Shown one piece after another: positions 24,201 through 34,215 of a DNA stretch of 64,000 bases; position 1 is the stretch's first letter; the number at the start of each line of letters is the position of its first letter. The notes beneath the pieces are model-generated. The model saw nothing but the letters and a program-made list of their open reading frames with translations. It was not told the origin of the DNA and searched no databases. The DNA is from Mesodorylaimus sp. YZB2_4 (lineage: Eukaryota > Nematoda > Enoplea > Dorylaimida > Dorylaimidae). Both the position numbers and the translations under genes were made by a program. The stretch lies in the NCBI GenBank assembly GCA_030248295.1, contig JASANH010000863.1, positions 1-64,000 on the forward strand, read 5' to 3'.

Positions 24201-26666
24201 ATAGCCATGCATACGATCGCGCACAGATCTGCTGGATCCTTGTGTTATTGTTTCAAGCAGCCGAAGCGGGAATTTCAAATTCGAAGCTTTTCGTGCACGC
24301 TGAAAAAGTCTATTCCTAGTCACTTCGCAGCCTCGCCTATCATATCATGACTGCTGGCCAGCTAATATGATTGGAATTCCCGTGGAGAATTGGGCCGGCG
24401 CGGTCCAACTCGTAAAACTTTTAAAAAAATATAGGGAAAAGTTGTGGGAAAAGTTTGTGGAGGCTTTCACAAAATATAAATCCGCTCCTTGGATCAAAAA
24501 AAGATTTGTCTCCGAAGGAGAGGGCACCTTGTCGAACTCAAGAAAGCACGAGATAAATATTTGACAAAACTCCGTTTGGAAAAAAGGGGCCGTATGGCTG
24601 AAGTGGTCGACCGTTTTTTAGGCAGGAAGGCGGGGGGGTCAAAAAATCGAGATTTCGTGCGGTCGACCTTTCTGGATGGCCCCTTTGTCATTTTCTTACC
24701 AGCGTTGCCAGATGCAGCTAGAATCCGCTAGATCTAGCGGATTTTTGGGCCGGCAGCGGACTAAACAGCGGATTGACTGTTTTAGCGGATTTTGCAGCGG
24801 ATTTTGGTGTTTTTGGCGGATTCTAGCGGATTGGTGTAAATCTGGATAAAGCAACCTATGTGCGACCATTCTAGAAACAGCACTCTTTTTTTAAAGACTG
24901 TTGAGACAGTTTTGTCCGCGTGTTATGATCTGAAGGGTCGATTATACGAGCGGGGAAAAGAAATGGGGAAGCAATTTTCAGACCAGGGACCTGCCTAATG
25001 TTTAGTTAACTGCTCAGTCGATACTAAGTAAAATCACAATTGTTGATCCGTTCCCACTCGGCTCCTTATTCTACAGTATGCTCTATTACACTCGCACTTC
25101 TTGCATAAAATTTAAATCTGAGTAGGGGTAGTCGGGGAGTCCCTTTCCATCCTTCAATCCCTTCCCCTTCCCGTGTCCCATCCTGGCCCGTTAAAAATTT
25201 GCATGCACAGTATGAGCGATGAATGAGTGAACGTTTTTTGTTCTACTCCGCGTTTTAGTCGCTAGTCGCTAAAATATCGCTATTTGCGGGAAAAATTTTA
25301 GCGGATTTTTCAGCGGATTTCTCACTGTATTGCAGCGGTTTTTAGCGGATTTCCAGGTCCTTGGCTGCGAGTTTTCATTTTTGCATCTGGCAACGCTGTT
25401 TCTTACCACAAGCTCGATGCACCTTTGTGTTTGATTGAAAGCAGAGGTCATCCAAATTCGCTTCTCAAAGTCGAGACCAGAAAATCCAGCCCGAGCTTGT
25501 CTTAAATAATAACCATAAATTGCAATTTTGATGACATCGATTGGATGTTTATTATAAACTTGGGCAATAGCATATATAAGGCCACCTTTGAGCAAATTGA
25601 CTGAAGCGTACTCGTCCTTGGACCAGTGCTCGTATACTCGGTCAGTCAACAAGCCACGAAAATACGATGTCCAATTCAAGGCTGGTACAATATCAGACAG
25701 GTTTGCTGAAACAAACTTTAAAAGTATGCTCTTTTATAGGAAAAAACTATCGATTACCAATCGGAACAAACAAACTATCTCCATCGGGTTCCTGCATTGA
25801 ATTCGCCAGGTCGTCAACGAAAAGTTTAACTTCGGCCAATTTTTTGTTCATTTCTTTTTCGTTCATCTCAATAGTTGACTTATTTGCGAACTTTGAAAAA
25901 ACGAATCGCATTTGCTGTAAATTCATGAAATATGCAACATTTTCAATATCGCCTGGCTCCAAAAAAAAAAAAGTATGCAAGTTTTTTTTTGAATCGCCAA
26001 AAATCTCTGGTTGTATTGTCAGTGCAAACGGAGTTTTAAATTCTCTTTGAAGCGTGCCCAGCAAATACCAAATATCTTCACCCTGATCGTTTGTGGCTTC
26101 AAAAATTGACAGCGGTCCCAAGACAGGTTGAAGAATGTCGTATAAACCCATCATATTTTCATCGATATCTGTAGATTTCATACAGTCATCGAAAAATCGA
26201 CGCACAAGACTCGCATATTTTGGAGTTTTTGCATCCGTCAGATCGGTTTCTAAAATATAAGTTTTTTAGCCAGGACTCCTTTAAAGAAATTTTTAAGAAT
26301 CTTTTGTTTAATATCTTGACCGAAAAATTGAAAAATTGAAAATTGCGCAAATGGGTTTTACTGTAGGCCCCGAGTTTTTCAGGTCCCAAATAAATTTGCG
26401 CATTACTCACCATTTATAGCCCTTGCCATATTGATCGTATGCAGTTTTCGTTGTTCATGATCCAACCAGGTGAAATATTTGGGATCTGAGGCATTTCCAA
26501 AGTTGCCACACATAAATCCAGTGAAGTTGTTGCACGAAGAAATATATGGGTCCATGTAAGCAGCTATATAGTTTCTTGCTGCCTCCCAACCTCTTTCATT
26601 ATAATTGCTTTTACGCTCCGAATTTGCAAAACCAATGTATAAAAATAAAATGGCAATACAAATCAT
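21231..26666 (-). CDS. Secreted neprilysin-family (M13) metallopeptidase, 5 exons, 689 aa
   Basis: Exons 26666-26411, 26249-25758, 25705-25407, 22314-21879 and 21817-21231 sum to exactly 690 codons with matching phases. M13 enzymes cleave extracellular peptides such as neuropeptides. The chosen start (26666) gives a signal peptide (MICIAILFLYIGFANS) and no membrane anchor, so a secreted form is inferred; the frame stays open upstream to 26897. The M13 N-domain starts with CNNFTGFMCGNF. The catalytic domain has GHELMHAFD (about residues 520-528: both zinc His and the Glu), then LQDNIADIGG (about 580-589), DHSPSAIR and a terminal C-x-x-W. The usual ENIAD third zinc ligand is Asp (DNIAD), and the NAFY substrate motif reads NSNY. 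Both could lower or change activity. The 3.1-kb third intron carries three mobile elements. Confidence 0.92.
22480..22835 (+). repeat. tRNA-derived SINE in neprilysin intron 3
   Basis: The head has an A box (TGGCTCAGCTGG) and a B box-like GGGTTCTATTCC about 60 bp later. The tail (CTCGTGTGGAGGTGC, GGGAACCTGCCGTGG) matches the 3' part of SINE family A at 20.6 kb. The head differs, suggesting related SINEs with different tRNA heads sharing a 3' domain. Confidence 0.65.
23511..24209. mobile_element. Foldback / long-TIR DNA element in neprilysin intron 3
   Basis: Arms of about 230 bp (23511-about 23740 and about 23978-24209) are nearly identical inverted copies beginning CATGGCTATATACTTAAG. GCATACGAT occurs immediately before the left arm (23502-23510) and at the right end (24209-24217), so the insertion duplicated 8-10 bp; microhomology blurs the exact number. 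The centre carries a second, 15-bp inverted repeat (CATGCCTCGACTGTG, 23870-23905). The duplication size and long ends fit Mutator-like or foldback elements. No coding content. Confidence 0.85.
24700..25398. mobile_element. hAT-type MITE inserted at the neprilysin exon 3 splice donor
   Basis: Terminal inverted repeats CAGCGTTGCCAGATGCA bound a 699-bp element. The flanking 8 bp, TTTCTTAC, are identical at 24692-24699 and 25399-25406, the size expected of hAT transposase. Internally the motif AGCGGATT or its variants recurs about ten times near both ends, a typical hAT subterminal repeat pattern. No transposase frame. The right-hand duplication copy is, on the minus strand, GTAAGAAA directly after exon 3 (ends 25407), so it is the splice donor itself. 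Confidence 0.9.
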
Positions 26667-28071
26667 TTTGGGCAATTGATTACCACAACTCCTTCCTGTG
26701 TTTCTTCTGCACCCTGCCTCGGTTTCTGCAATTATGATTCCGATCTTAATTGTGTTCGAAACTGCGTTCAGGGTAAGGAAAACTGGTTTACATAATTTGG
26801 GAGGGATGACATTTTGAAAAATTTTTATCGCCATCCGCATTCTTTGGCTCGAAGAGCGTCTTCGAATAAAAACTTGTTTCGAGGCTTTTATTTTCAAGTC
26901 CCGAGAGTTCTTTTGCTAAGCAACTCAAGCGGAGCCTGAAAACAGATTTATTACTGGATGTTTCATCAGCACATAACTTTCTGACACTAGTGACTAGTTT
27001 TTTCTTTCCTGTTCTTCGATGCCTTTCGGGACGAGATAACTCTTTCTGTGTTATGCAGCACGGCATATTCGAAAGTGCATTTCATGCTTTGACACAAAAC
27101 CTACTTCTGTGCTGTATTTTGTAAAAGTCAAACCACTGATCGTGAGCCCAAAAGGCACAATGATGAAGAGCAGGTATTGCTAACCGTTTCAAGACAATTG
27201 TATTCTGGTCTGGTTTTCTCACCATTTAGAGTTCGCCACGGCTGCAATACTGTAGCTTTGATGCGTGGCCAAAATAAATGTGGGTCCTTACATCTTAAAT
27301 GTACGCGTACTTTCGGCGAACTGGGCCCTGGGCTTAAAAGACTGCAAAGTAGTAAAATGCAGTAGGGTTTAGTGCAAAATGCCTAACCCTGGATGGACCA
27401 TCACCAACTGATCTTGTTTGAGGTTTAGGGTCCCCTTAGTAGTTTTTGCAGGAAAGGGAATTTTGCAAAAAGTGAAATTGAGGCAAAATTTTCTATATGT
27501 GAATGCAATCTGTTTGCGCGCACGATTTTATGCAAAAGATTGACTGATAGAAAAGAATCTAATAATCAAAGAATAAACTAGTTTTTTTTTTTAATTGGGC
27601 GAGAACGATGTTTGTAAATTTTAGGGTGAAGTCTTGCGAAGATGCACAGGAATCGCTGATAAAACAGATCAGATAAATCAATTCCTGTAATAATTTATTT
27701 TAAAAGCGGGGATTTGCGCTCCAGCTAAAATCATGCGATACTAGAAAAAAATATTTGTGTCATCAAACTAACATTAAATATAATTAAACTAAACTATGGG
27801 TAAGTTAATTAAACCTAAACTGAATCAACCAATAAACGCAATTTTAAGGCACCGCAGAATTTGCAGCCTTGCAGACTGCCTCAAATCAAAGAACACCATT
27901 GCGCGCTCGATTTCACATCTGCATGAAAAGGCATGTTGGGGACTTGTACTAAAAAGCATTTCCGAAGCCGGTAAGTCATTTCGTGTAAAATGTGTCCCTT
28001 CACTCTCGACTGCTCATAAGCGTTTGGTGATGTGGTAAAATGAACATGAGCATGAGCATCCTTTTATCTGA
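26667..28071. other. No recognised gene
   Basis: Upstream of neprilysin. The neprilysin frame stays open to 26897, so an upstream start cannot be excluded. No other coding signal seen; the 27.4-27.8 kb part is AT-rich. Confidence 0.35.
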
Positions 28072-28073
28072 TA

Positions 28074-28537
28074 CCGTATTTCCTCGAAATTCTCCGTCTT
28101 CTGGTTATTATCCCCCCGTCTGGACCCCGATTGAACTTTATTCTGCAACCTCTGGAAATCCTCCCCCGGGGACGAATTTGAATTACCGCACAGAATCATC
28201 AGGTGTGGAAAATGTGAAGAATATGAATGTTAGCGTGATAAAAAATGTTTTCCTTGACGAGTCAGATGATGAAGATGAGGTTGAAGACGAAGATATCGTG
28301 CATATTGATTGAATTCGGCTATGATTAGAATAAAAACGGGAAGAGAAGTATTGAAATAAACGAAGTTAGCGGTACTTGTTGGGAACCTTTATACTGTTTA
28401 TCTTCTATTATGGCATCTGGAAAATGTTTCAGTTTTATTCTCCCGCTCTGGAAATCCTCCCCCATCTGGTTATTCTCCCTCGTCTGGGACCCATTTGAAA
28501 AATTTTCTCTCCCGGGGAGAATTTCGAGGAAATACGG
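28074..28537. mobile_element. MITE with perfect inverted ends, TA-flanked
   Basis: The outermost 22 bp at both ends are exact inverted copies starting CCGTATTTCCTCGAAATTC, flanked by TA on each side (28072-28073, 28538-28539), as in Tc1/mariner-type insertions. The interior contains two direct copies of TCTGGAAATCCTCCCCC and of TCTGGTTATT, so it has an internal duplication. The element at 12.17-12.42 kb has similar ends. Confidence 0.75.
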
Positions 28538-28924
28538 TACTCAATACGAATACCCTAATATTCACATGAAGAGGACACAAAAATTCAATGCAAGAAGACG
28601 CTTCTCTTTAATTTTCTTCTCCCTCATCCCTCTTTTTCCCCTTTCTCTTCGCTAGCCTAAGTGAGAACATGCAGAAAAAGCGATATCGATTTCGGCAAAA
28701 TTTTTCCTTTTATCAATTTAGACGGACGCTGTAATCTAACATCAGCACTTTTGTACACCTTTGATTCTATATGTGCTTTCTACGGTGCCACTGTTTACCT
28801 GTCACCAGCCGCTACTTGTGGATTCTCAGTCTTGCATCTGCCAATGTGCCTGCGTCTGCCGCCACGTGGGGGCCCCAATTGTGTTATGTTCTTGTACGAT
28901 TCTATCCACTGTCACGCATACAGC

Positions 28925-29090
28925 ACACAGCGTCGGTCAGGGCGCCGCACTCCAGGTATTCCGTTTTCTTGAGATTTAGTTTCATGCCATATTCCTCTAG
29001 GTGGCTCTTCCACTTTTGCAACAGCCCCTGAAGGCCGCTGCGCGTTCGTGATTCAACATCATATCGTCGGCGAAGGGCAGGGTCCTTGGA
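28925..29090 (-). pseudogene. Reverse transcriptase fragment
   Basis: On the minus strand the sequence encodes a FADDMML catalytic box, then, after a frame break, LLQKWKSHLEEYGMKLNLKK and TEYLECG. This is the palm-thumb junction of a non-LTR reverse transcriptase different from the 16-kb LINE. The flanking 29.1-29.6 kb gives only weak RT-like fragments, so this is a small, old remnant. Confidence 0.7.
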
Positions 29091-29099
29091 TGACCATTT

Positions 29100-30008
29100 C
29101 AGTTTCTAAAAAATTGAAAAAACACCGGATACTGTATTACTGCGTATATCATAACGAGGCGGACTTTGTGTGATCAGTGCGCGCATGTATCCACGGGCCT
29201 AAATTTGCAGATTTTTTGCTTTGATGTCTCTGTTAATTCTGCTATGGAAGCTCTTTGAAAATAAGCGAAGAAATTCTACCGTTGTGATTTCGTGACGGCA
29301 CGTCGGTGGCAAAGTATTATTTACGGAGGAAGTTCAAAAAGTTCGTAGCCTGAGTATCTTCCGTATGAGCTGCAGCAGTAAAATTTGTATTTTACACTGC
29401 AACACATCTTACCATCAGCCGTGACAGTGTCCATAGAGCAGCAGGGAAAACGATGAGCCTTGATGGGCACCCCGTTTTGATACTGTGCATCAGGCACTGC
29501 AGCTGCACATCGAACTGAACTCTTTCACACAGTGGTCTTAGGTACACTTTGCGGAGGCCATGTAGTTACACAGCCTTCCTATTCTAAATAATAATAAATA
29601 CATTTTCCGAGCTATTGACAATTAAAATCAGTTAAAAACCAAAACAAACTTTTGCTAGCTTATATGGTAATGCCATTTTGGGTTGGGTTCTCCAAGCAGT
29701 CCTGTACTTTGTGCGACATTGGGCACTTCACATCGCCCCATATCAACCGTGAAAATGAGGGCAAACTTGTTGTCTTTTTGGCAGATTGTCATGGGCTCGA
29801 TGTATAAAACCGCCGAATGTTAGACACCCCCCCCCCCTAATTCGTACACAACAAGTCACAGCTGTTAACAGAAAATTCTTTAGGTCCTCTTGTACAGTAT
29901 GTAGGTAAAAACATACAGAGAATGGTGAAAGTATATGTACTGTCGTTACAAGAGTACAAGAGTACAAGTCATAAAGGGCATTTAAAATTATACAGCTTCG
30001 TACATACT
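29100..30008. other. No recognised gene; old RT-element debris possible
   Basis: No convincing coding sequence. Features seen are a 13-14 base C run near 29827 and a TACAAGAG-type triple repeat near 29950. Confidence 0.3.
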
Positions 30009-31133
30009 TCACTTGCACACAAAATCTTTTAGCCTCGTCAAAAATGCTAGAAATTCTTGTCTCAGCAAACTACTGAATTTTATATAAAAGTAAAAATTTA
30101 GTGCTCTTGATAAACATTCCACAACATCGCTAACGAATGTGGATGTTCTTAAAAGGTCGTCTCCAAACGGGCAATGGCACATGGTACTGAGTACTTCAGC
30201 CACAGCCAAAAAGCAATAGCCGAATTGATTTAGCATGAATAAAATATCCAAAACCAAAACCAAGGACACAATGGAATGGACGTCTTCTGATTTGGATTTT
30301 TGTGTCCTTGTGCCATCGCTTGTAGAACATTCGCGACTGGTGGGCGTGTCACAAAGACGTCTTGGAACTGGGGAATTTTCCAAACGGGGTACTGTTAAAT
30401 GAGTCTCTGCGGGTTTCGGATGATGAGGGTGTTCATCCGCGTTCTGAACACATATGATCGTGGGATTTCCAGCTCGACTAATATCTCTAGCCATCATTGA
30501 AACATGCGAATTCTTCGCCTGCACTTTGGCACGCGCTCGTCGTCTTTTGATCACCACTGCGATTATTTTCCCCGAAAATAAACACATACATACCATCAAT
30601 AGGAATGGTAATACCATATCGCCAAACATGGCCAGTGCCACGAGCACGTGATCCCAAGTCTTATTGAACTCCTCTGAGACAAGGTTCAAGCTATTGAGTT
30701 CGTTCACAATGTATTGCATGCGTACCAAACTGATTATGCAGACCAAAATGCAGGAGCCGATTCTAATCGCATTGGCAGTTCTCAATGATAAATTCTTCAT
30801 TTTTTGAGGCCAACATAAACTTAAATATCGCTCCCCTGTTAAACCTAGTGCGCATAAATCGGAGGCTAGAGATACTGAAAATACAACTCCTTTCATGATT
30901 CCCCTCGTCAAGCTAATATCAGCGCATCTGACATACAAGAATGCGATATTAAAAAATAAATCTAAGCAAGAAATAATAACCATAAATAAGAAAAATACGT
31001 TTTTATCGCTGCGAACTTTTCTCTGGAGTGATGCAATAGCCAAGATTGAGGAGATGATTCCAAAAGGGCAAATGATCTGGCCTGCTAAACATCGAGCCGT
31101 GAACTGCCAAGGGGCTGTACTAGAATTATTCAT
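30009..31133 (-). CDS. Rhodopsin-like GPCR, intronless, 374 aa
   Basis: A single open frame with seven hydrophobic segments: about residues 16-36, 46-68, 79-100, 122-143, 163-195, 290-320 and 332-360. The end of TM3 has GERYLSLCWP in place of the DRY motif (residues 101-103), and TM7 has NFYFY near the NPxxY position. Two N-terminal residues are potential glycosylation sites (NNSS). The third intracellular loop is long, basic and Ser/Thr-rich. The short extracellular regions resemble invertebrate peptide GPCRs such as FMRFamide-receptor-like proteins; the ligand cannot be assigned. Lack of introns contrasts with every neighbouring gene and could mean origin by retroposition or simply intron loss. 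Confidence 0.85.
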   Translation of the reverse strand: MNNSSTAPWQFTARCLAGQIICPFGIISSILAIASLQRKVRSDKNVFFLFMVIISCLDLFFNIAFLYVRCADISLTRGIMKGVVFSVSLASDLCALGLTGERYLSLCWPQKMKNLSLRTANAIRIGSCILVCIISLVRMQYIVNELNSLNLVSEEFNKTWDHVLVALAMFGDMVLPFLLMVCMCLFSGKIIAVVIKRRRARAKVQAKNSHVSMMARDISRAGNPTIICVQNADEHPHHPKPAETHLTVPRLENSPVPRRLCDTPTSRECSTSDGTRTQKSKSEDVHSIVSLVLVLDILFMLNQFGYCFLAVAEVLSTMCHCPFGDDLLRTSTFVSDVVECLSRALNFYFYIKFSSLLRQEFLAFLTRLKDFVCK

Positions 31134-31940
31134 GACTCTTGATGGGCAGAAATGTCAATTTTGCCAATCAAAAAATCTTTCCAAACACAGCACTATTTTT
31201 ACGGTCCTCGCAAGTTTTGACAGCAATTCAGAGATTGATAATCATTTAATCAATATGCTGCTGGTAGGCACTGTCCTTGGCACAGTACAGTATATAGAAA
31301 GACACAACAGAGGAGAGAAGAGGGAGGAACTTCTCGAGCTTCTTTAGAAGAATAACAACGACATAAAATTTGGTGTGACTAGACGCTGCTCAGATTAAAT
31401 GAGAACTAGCCGATCGAACAAGTAGGCCCATCGCAGGCTTTCCGACATTTGTGACAACAAAGGAATCTCCCAATGGATGTTATTAGGCAGCACGCGGGTG
31501 CACAACTTGAAGAGTCTCTGCTTTATCCCAACATCAGTCTACAAATGCCATGAAGCAAGTAATCACCTGCCCTGAGAGTTAAAGGCACAGTTTTTCCGAG
31601 ACTCACGGCGACCAACTGCACCGTTTACGATATATTTCGAACCAACGTGCATACTTTATTTCTCACACGCGGACACATGCAGCAGCGTTGCTTCGAGCCT
31701 GCAACTGCCTGTTTGATACAGTTACACAAGAGGAAAAGAGTACGTACAGTGCACTCTTCACTAGGTACCGTTTTTGTTTTTTGAACTACATATTCACTGT
31801 ACACTGCATAGACCGACCTGCCAAGCGACCGGCAGACCAGGAACGATAAGGAGAGGCAACCTATACTGGGAGTCCGATTCTTGGCTGACGAGGGGAGGAT
31901 CAACACAAGGCTAGGGGACAAAACACAGGGAACTTGCCGG
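31134..31940. other. Upstream of GPCR, no recognised gene
   Basis: A minus-strand 98-aa frame at 31625-31921 has no recognisable domain. Nothing else is supported. Confidence 0.35.
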
Positions 31941-32024
31941 GGTCGTAGCTTAGCGGGTTAAGGCGTCTGCCTCTCACGCTGAGTGCGCACTCAGAGGGAA
32001 GGGTTCGACTCCCGCCTCAGTACC
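31941..32024 (+). repeat. tRNA-like sequence with long variable arm
   Basis: The stretch has an A box-like region (TAGCTTAGCGGGTT), a B box (GGGTTCGACTCCC) and, between them, an exact self-complementary TGAGTGCGCACTCA that would form a long variable arm. It ends in TACC, which could pair with the first GGT. Acceptor and anticodon stems are imperfect, so it is more likely a tRNA-derived SINE head or tRNA pseudogene than a working tRNA. Confidence 0.55.
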
Positions 32025-32394
32025 AAATGATTGTCAATGATGTGTTCCTTAGCCCTCGAGTGCGCTGTATAGTGCTGGGCTATGGATAAAGTATGACATG
32101 ACTAACAAGCCCGACACTAGAAAGTATAGGTTTTATGTCAACGCAAATCGAGGACGTCAATCAATGTGTCAGGTCCACAGTCCATAGAGTCCACATTACG
32201 CCCACTTGAGCGGACCGTTTCTGTCTAGTCGGCCAGCCCAAATCGTCAGAAAAGCCGTGTGGGGACTAACCACTAAGGCCCGACATTGGGTTCCAAAACC
32301 CATCCCACTTCTTGGGGTTTTTGGGTTGGGTTGGGTCGAGTTTTTTTGGCAGAGTGGTTCGAGGTTGACCTTTGAATCCATGGTCGAATATGGC

Positions 32395-32512
32395 TGGCCA
32401 TATAAGGGCATCCTGGATCAAACACCGGCCAAGTGGGCTCTGAACCCTGTCGGGTCGGCGTTTAGCATTCAAGACTGTCTGCACGTTTAGCTCCCATCTC
32501 TCGATGATACTA
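32395..32512 (+). repeat. SINE family A fragment (copy 3)
   Basis: GGGCTCTGAACCCTGTCGG, then AGACTGTCTGCACGTTTAGC, correspond to GGGCTTTGAACCCTGTCTG and GAGACTGTCTCCTCGTTTGG in the copy at 20.6 kb, in that copy's plus-strand reading. A degenerate piece without a recognisable pol III head. Confidence 0.5.
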
Positions 32513-32519
32513 TGAGTCA

Positions 32520-34215
32520 CCCTGATACTAGTATCTGAAACTTCTGCAATGTGGCTCTTGCCATAGATCTGCTACCGTCTCATAAAACAGATTTCTCTAT
32601 GGCTCCTACGGTATTTCCAGCCAGCATAATTTTTCCCCTGTGAGTATAATTCATGAGCTGGCCGTGGGTGAACGATTTATGCCCATAAAATATTGAATGC
32701 GGCAAATCACTATGCAAAAATTTTGTAAAATTTTTATTCAAACAAGAGTTACCTGGAGATAATGGACTTTTATGCCACATGCAGTACAATTCACATTGTT
32801 GTGCATACATTCGACGGGAAAGAGCCAGAATGATAATTAAGGAACATATAGTATATAAGGAGTCAAAATATGGCGACCTGGCACTTCCAGGCACCATCAA
32901 AATTTTCCCTGGCTACCAGAATGACTAATCTCAGGTTGTCTCTCATCTGCCTTCACAACGATCAATGGCACCAGCGATGTTTAATTGCCTTTGACGCATT
33001 TCTTGTGGACTGCCCACACCTCTCTGCGGATCGGACGTATCATAAGAAAAGTAAGCAGAGTATTTACCAGTTGTCGCCTTGTAGCAGTGGGTCTTGAGCG
33101 AAATAGGAGACAAGAGACAAATTGATTTTACGTGGCCAAAGCACCGAAAAACACGTATGGACCGCTCGCAATGGCTCCCAAAAGATGATCTGGCTGACCT
33201 CCCACTCTCTTTCCATTCCTATTCTCAGTGCACCTCATACCACAAACAGAACAGGTTTCAGACAAGGAAACTACCGGTACCATGGCAATCACAAAGATGT
33301 ACCTTGCCCTACCAAAGAAACCTGCCCCTCACGTGCCATTCGAAAGAAAAAACCCTAAACGAGAAACCTTTCTCGACACTCCGGAGGCCAGGAAGTAGCC
33401 ACCCGCGGACGCACCCAAATACCCACAATACACTCAATCGCGACCATTGTCACGCATACACTCGACCATGAACCCAATAACCAAAAATCCCACAAAGCGT
33501 ACCCGGCAAACCCAAATAACGAAAATGCATTCGTCAGAAAAAAGACAAATCACGCCAATGTCATTTGTTCATAGTCCACGCTTCACTATCCGATCCCTTC
33601 GCTCAGCACACCGGTTATCTTCAGTGAGAGGATACATCGTGATTACAGCCGAAGGGCTCACTGCAATAGACAGTTCCCATCACTGCTCCCAACGACCACA
33701 TGCAACCGGGATGTTAGCTTTGCTCAGGTCACGTTTAGATCCTCGCAAAACACTTCACGGGCGCATCAGACAACATGACCAGACCCAGTCACAAAGTTCG
33801 AAGGTACAGAAAAAACGATCATATCACCAAAACGTACAGTTCTAATGAGCAGTCTACCAAATAAACGCATCTTACCCGACTCTCCCAAATAACAAAACAA
33901 AGGGACCCACCCTACACATACCGTAACCCCAGACTGGCGCCGAAGCACCATCCCGACCAGGTCCTTTGGACATGAAAACATTTTTGAAGTCTGGTAAGGG
34001 GAATCAAAAACTCGAAAGCTGGTAAGCCAAATCAAGCTCCCATGCTGACACTCCACACCTCTGGCCATGGCGCACCCTTCCAAACAGAAAAACGAAATTA
34101 GAACAAACGGAACAGAACCCTTTACCGGCACTACTGGGTGGTTCATGCCAACAAGAGCCCTGTTACCGCATATCGAAAACCCTACGTAATACTATGGGTG
34201 CCCATTCTAGAACTT
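32520..34215. other. Region 3' of the BEL/Pao element
   Basis: From about 33.1 to 34.2 kb the plus strand is strongly C- and A-rich, unlike the flanking DNA but like the retroelement body. It may be the element's 3' untranslated region and LTR. I could not find a matching second LTR beyond the 5' side (39.8-40.3 kb), so this stays a guess. No host gene recognised. Confidence 0.35.

Noticed and set aside
24717-25350. CRISPR-like or satellite array of AGCGGATT
   Set aside because: The short motif is irregularly spaced and confined to the inner flanks of a hAT-type MITE, where such subterminal repeats are expected.
29820-29842. Shared C/G-run motif at 29.83, 38.33 and 63.63 kb as a repeat family
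   Set aside because: Only the homopolymer and a few adjacent bases agree; flanks are unrelated. Length of such runs is also error-prone in sequencing.
31941-32024. Functional tRNA with long variable arm
   Set aside because: The variable arm and B box are good but the acceptor and anticodon stems do not pair properly, so a tRNA-derived repeat is more likely.
33310-33375. Telomere-like CCCTAAA sequence
   Set aside because: A single occurrence inside C/A-rich DNA, not an array.
33100-34215. 3' LTR of the BEL/Pao element
   Set aside because: Composition suits it, but no matching copy was found on the other side of the element and no clear LTR ends or primer-binding site were seen.
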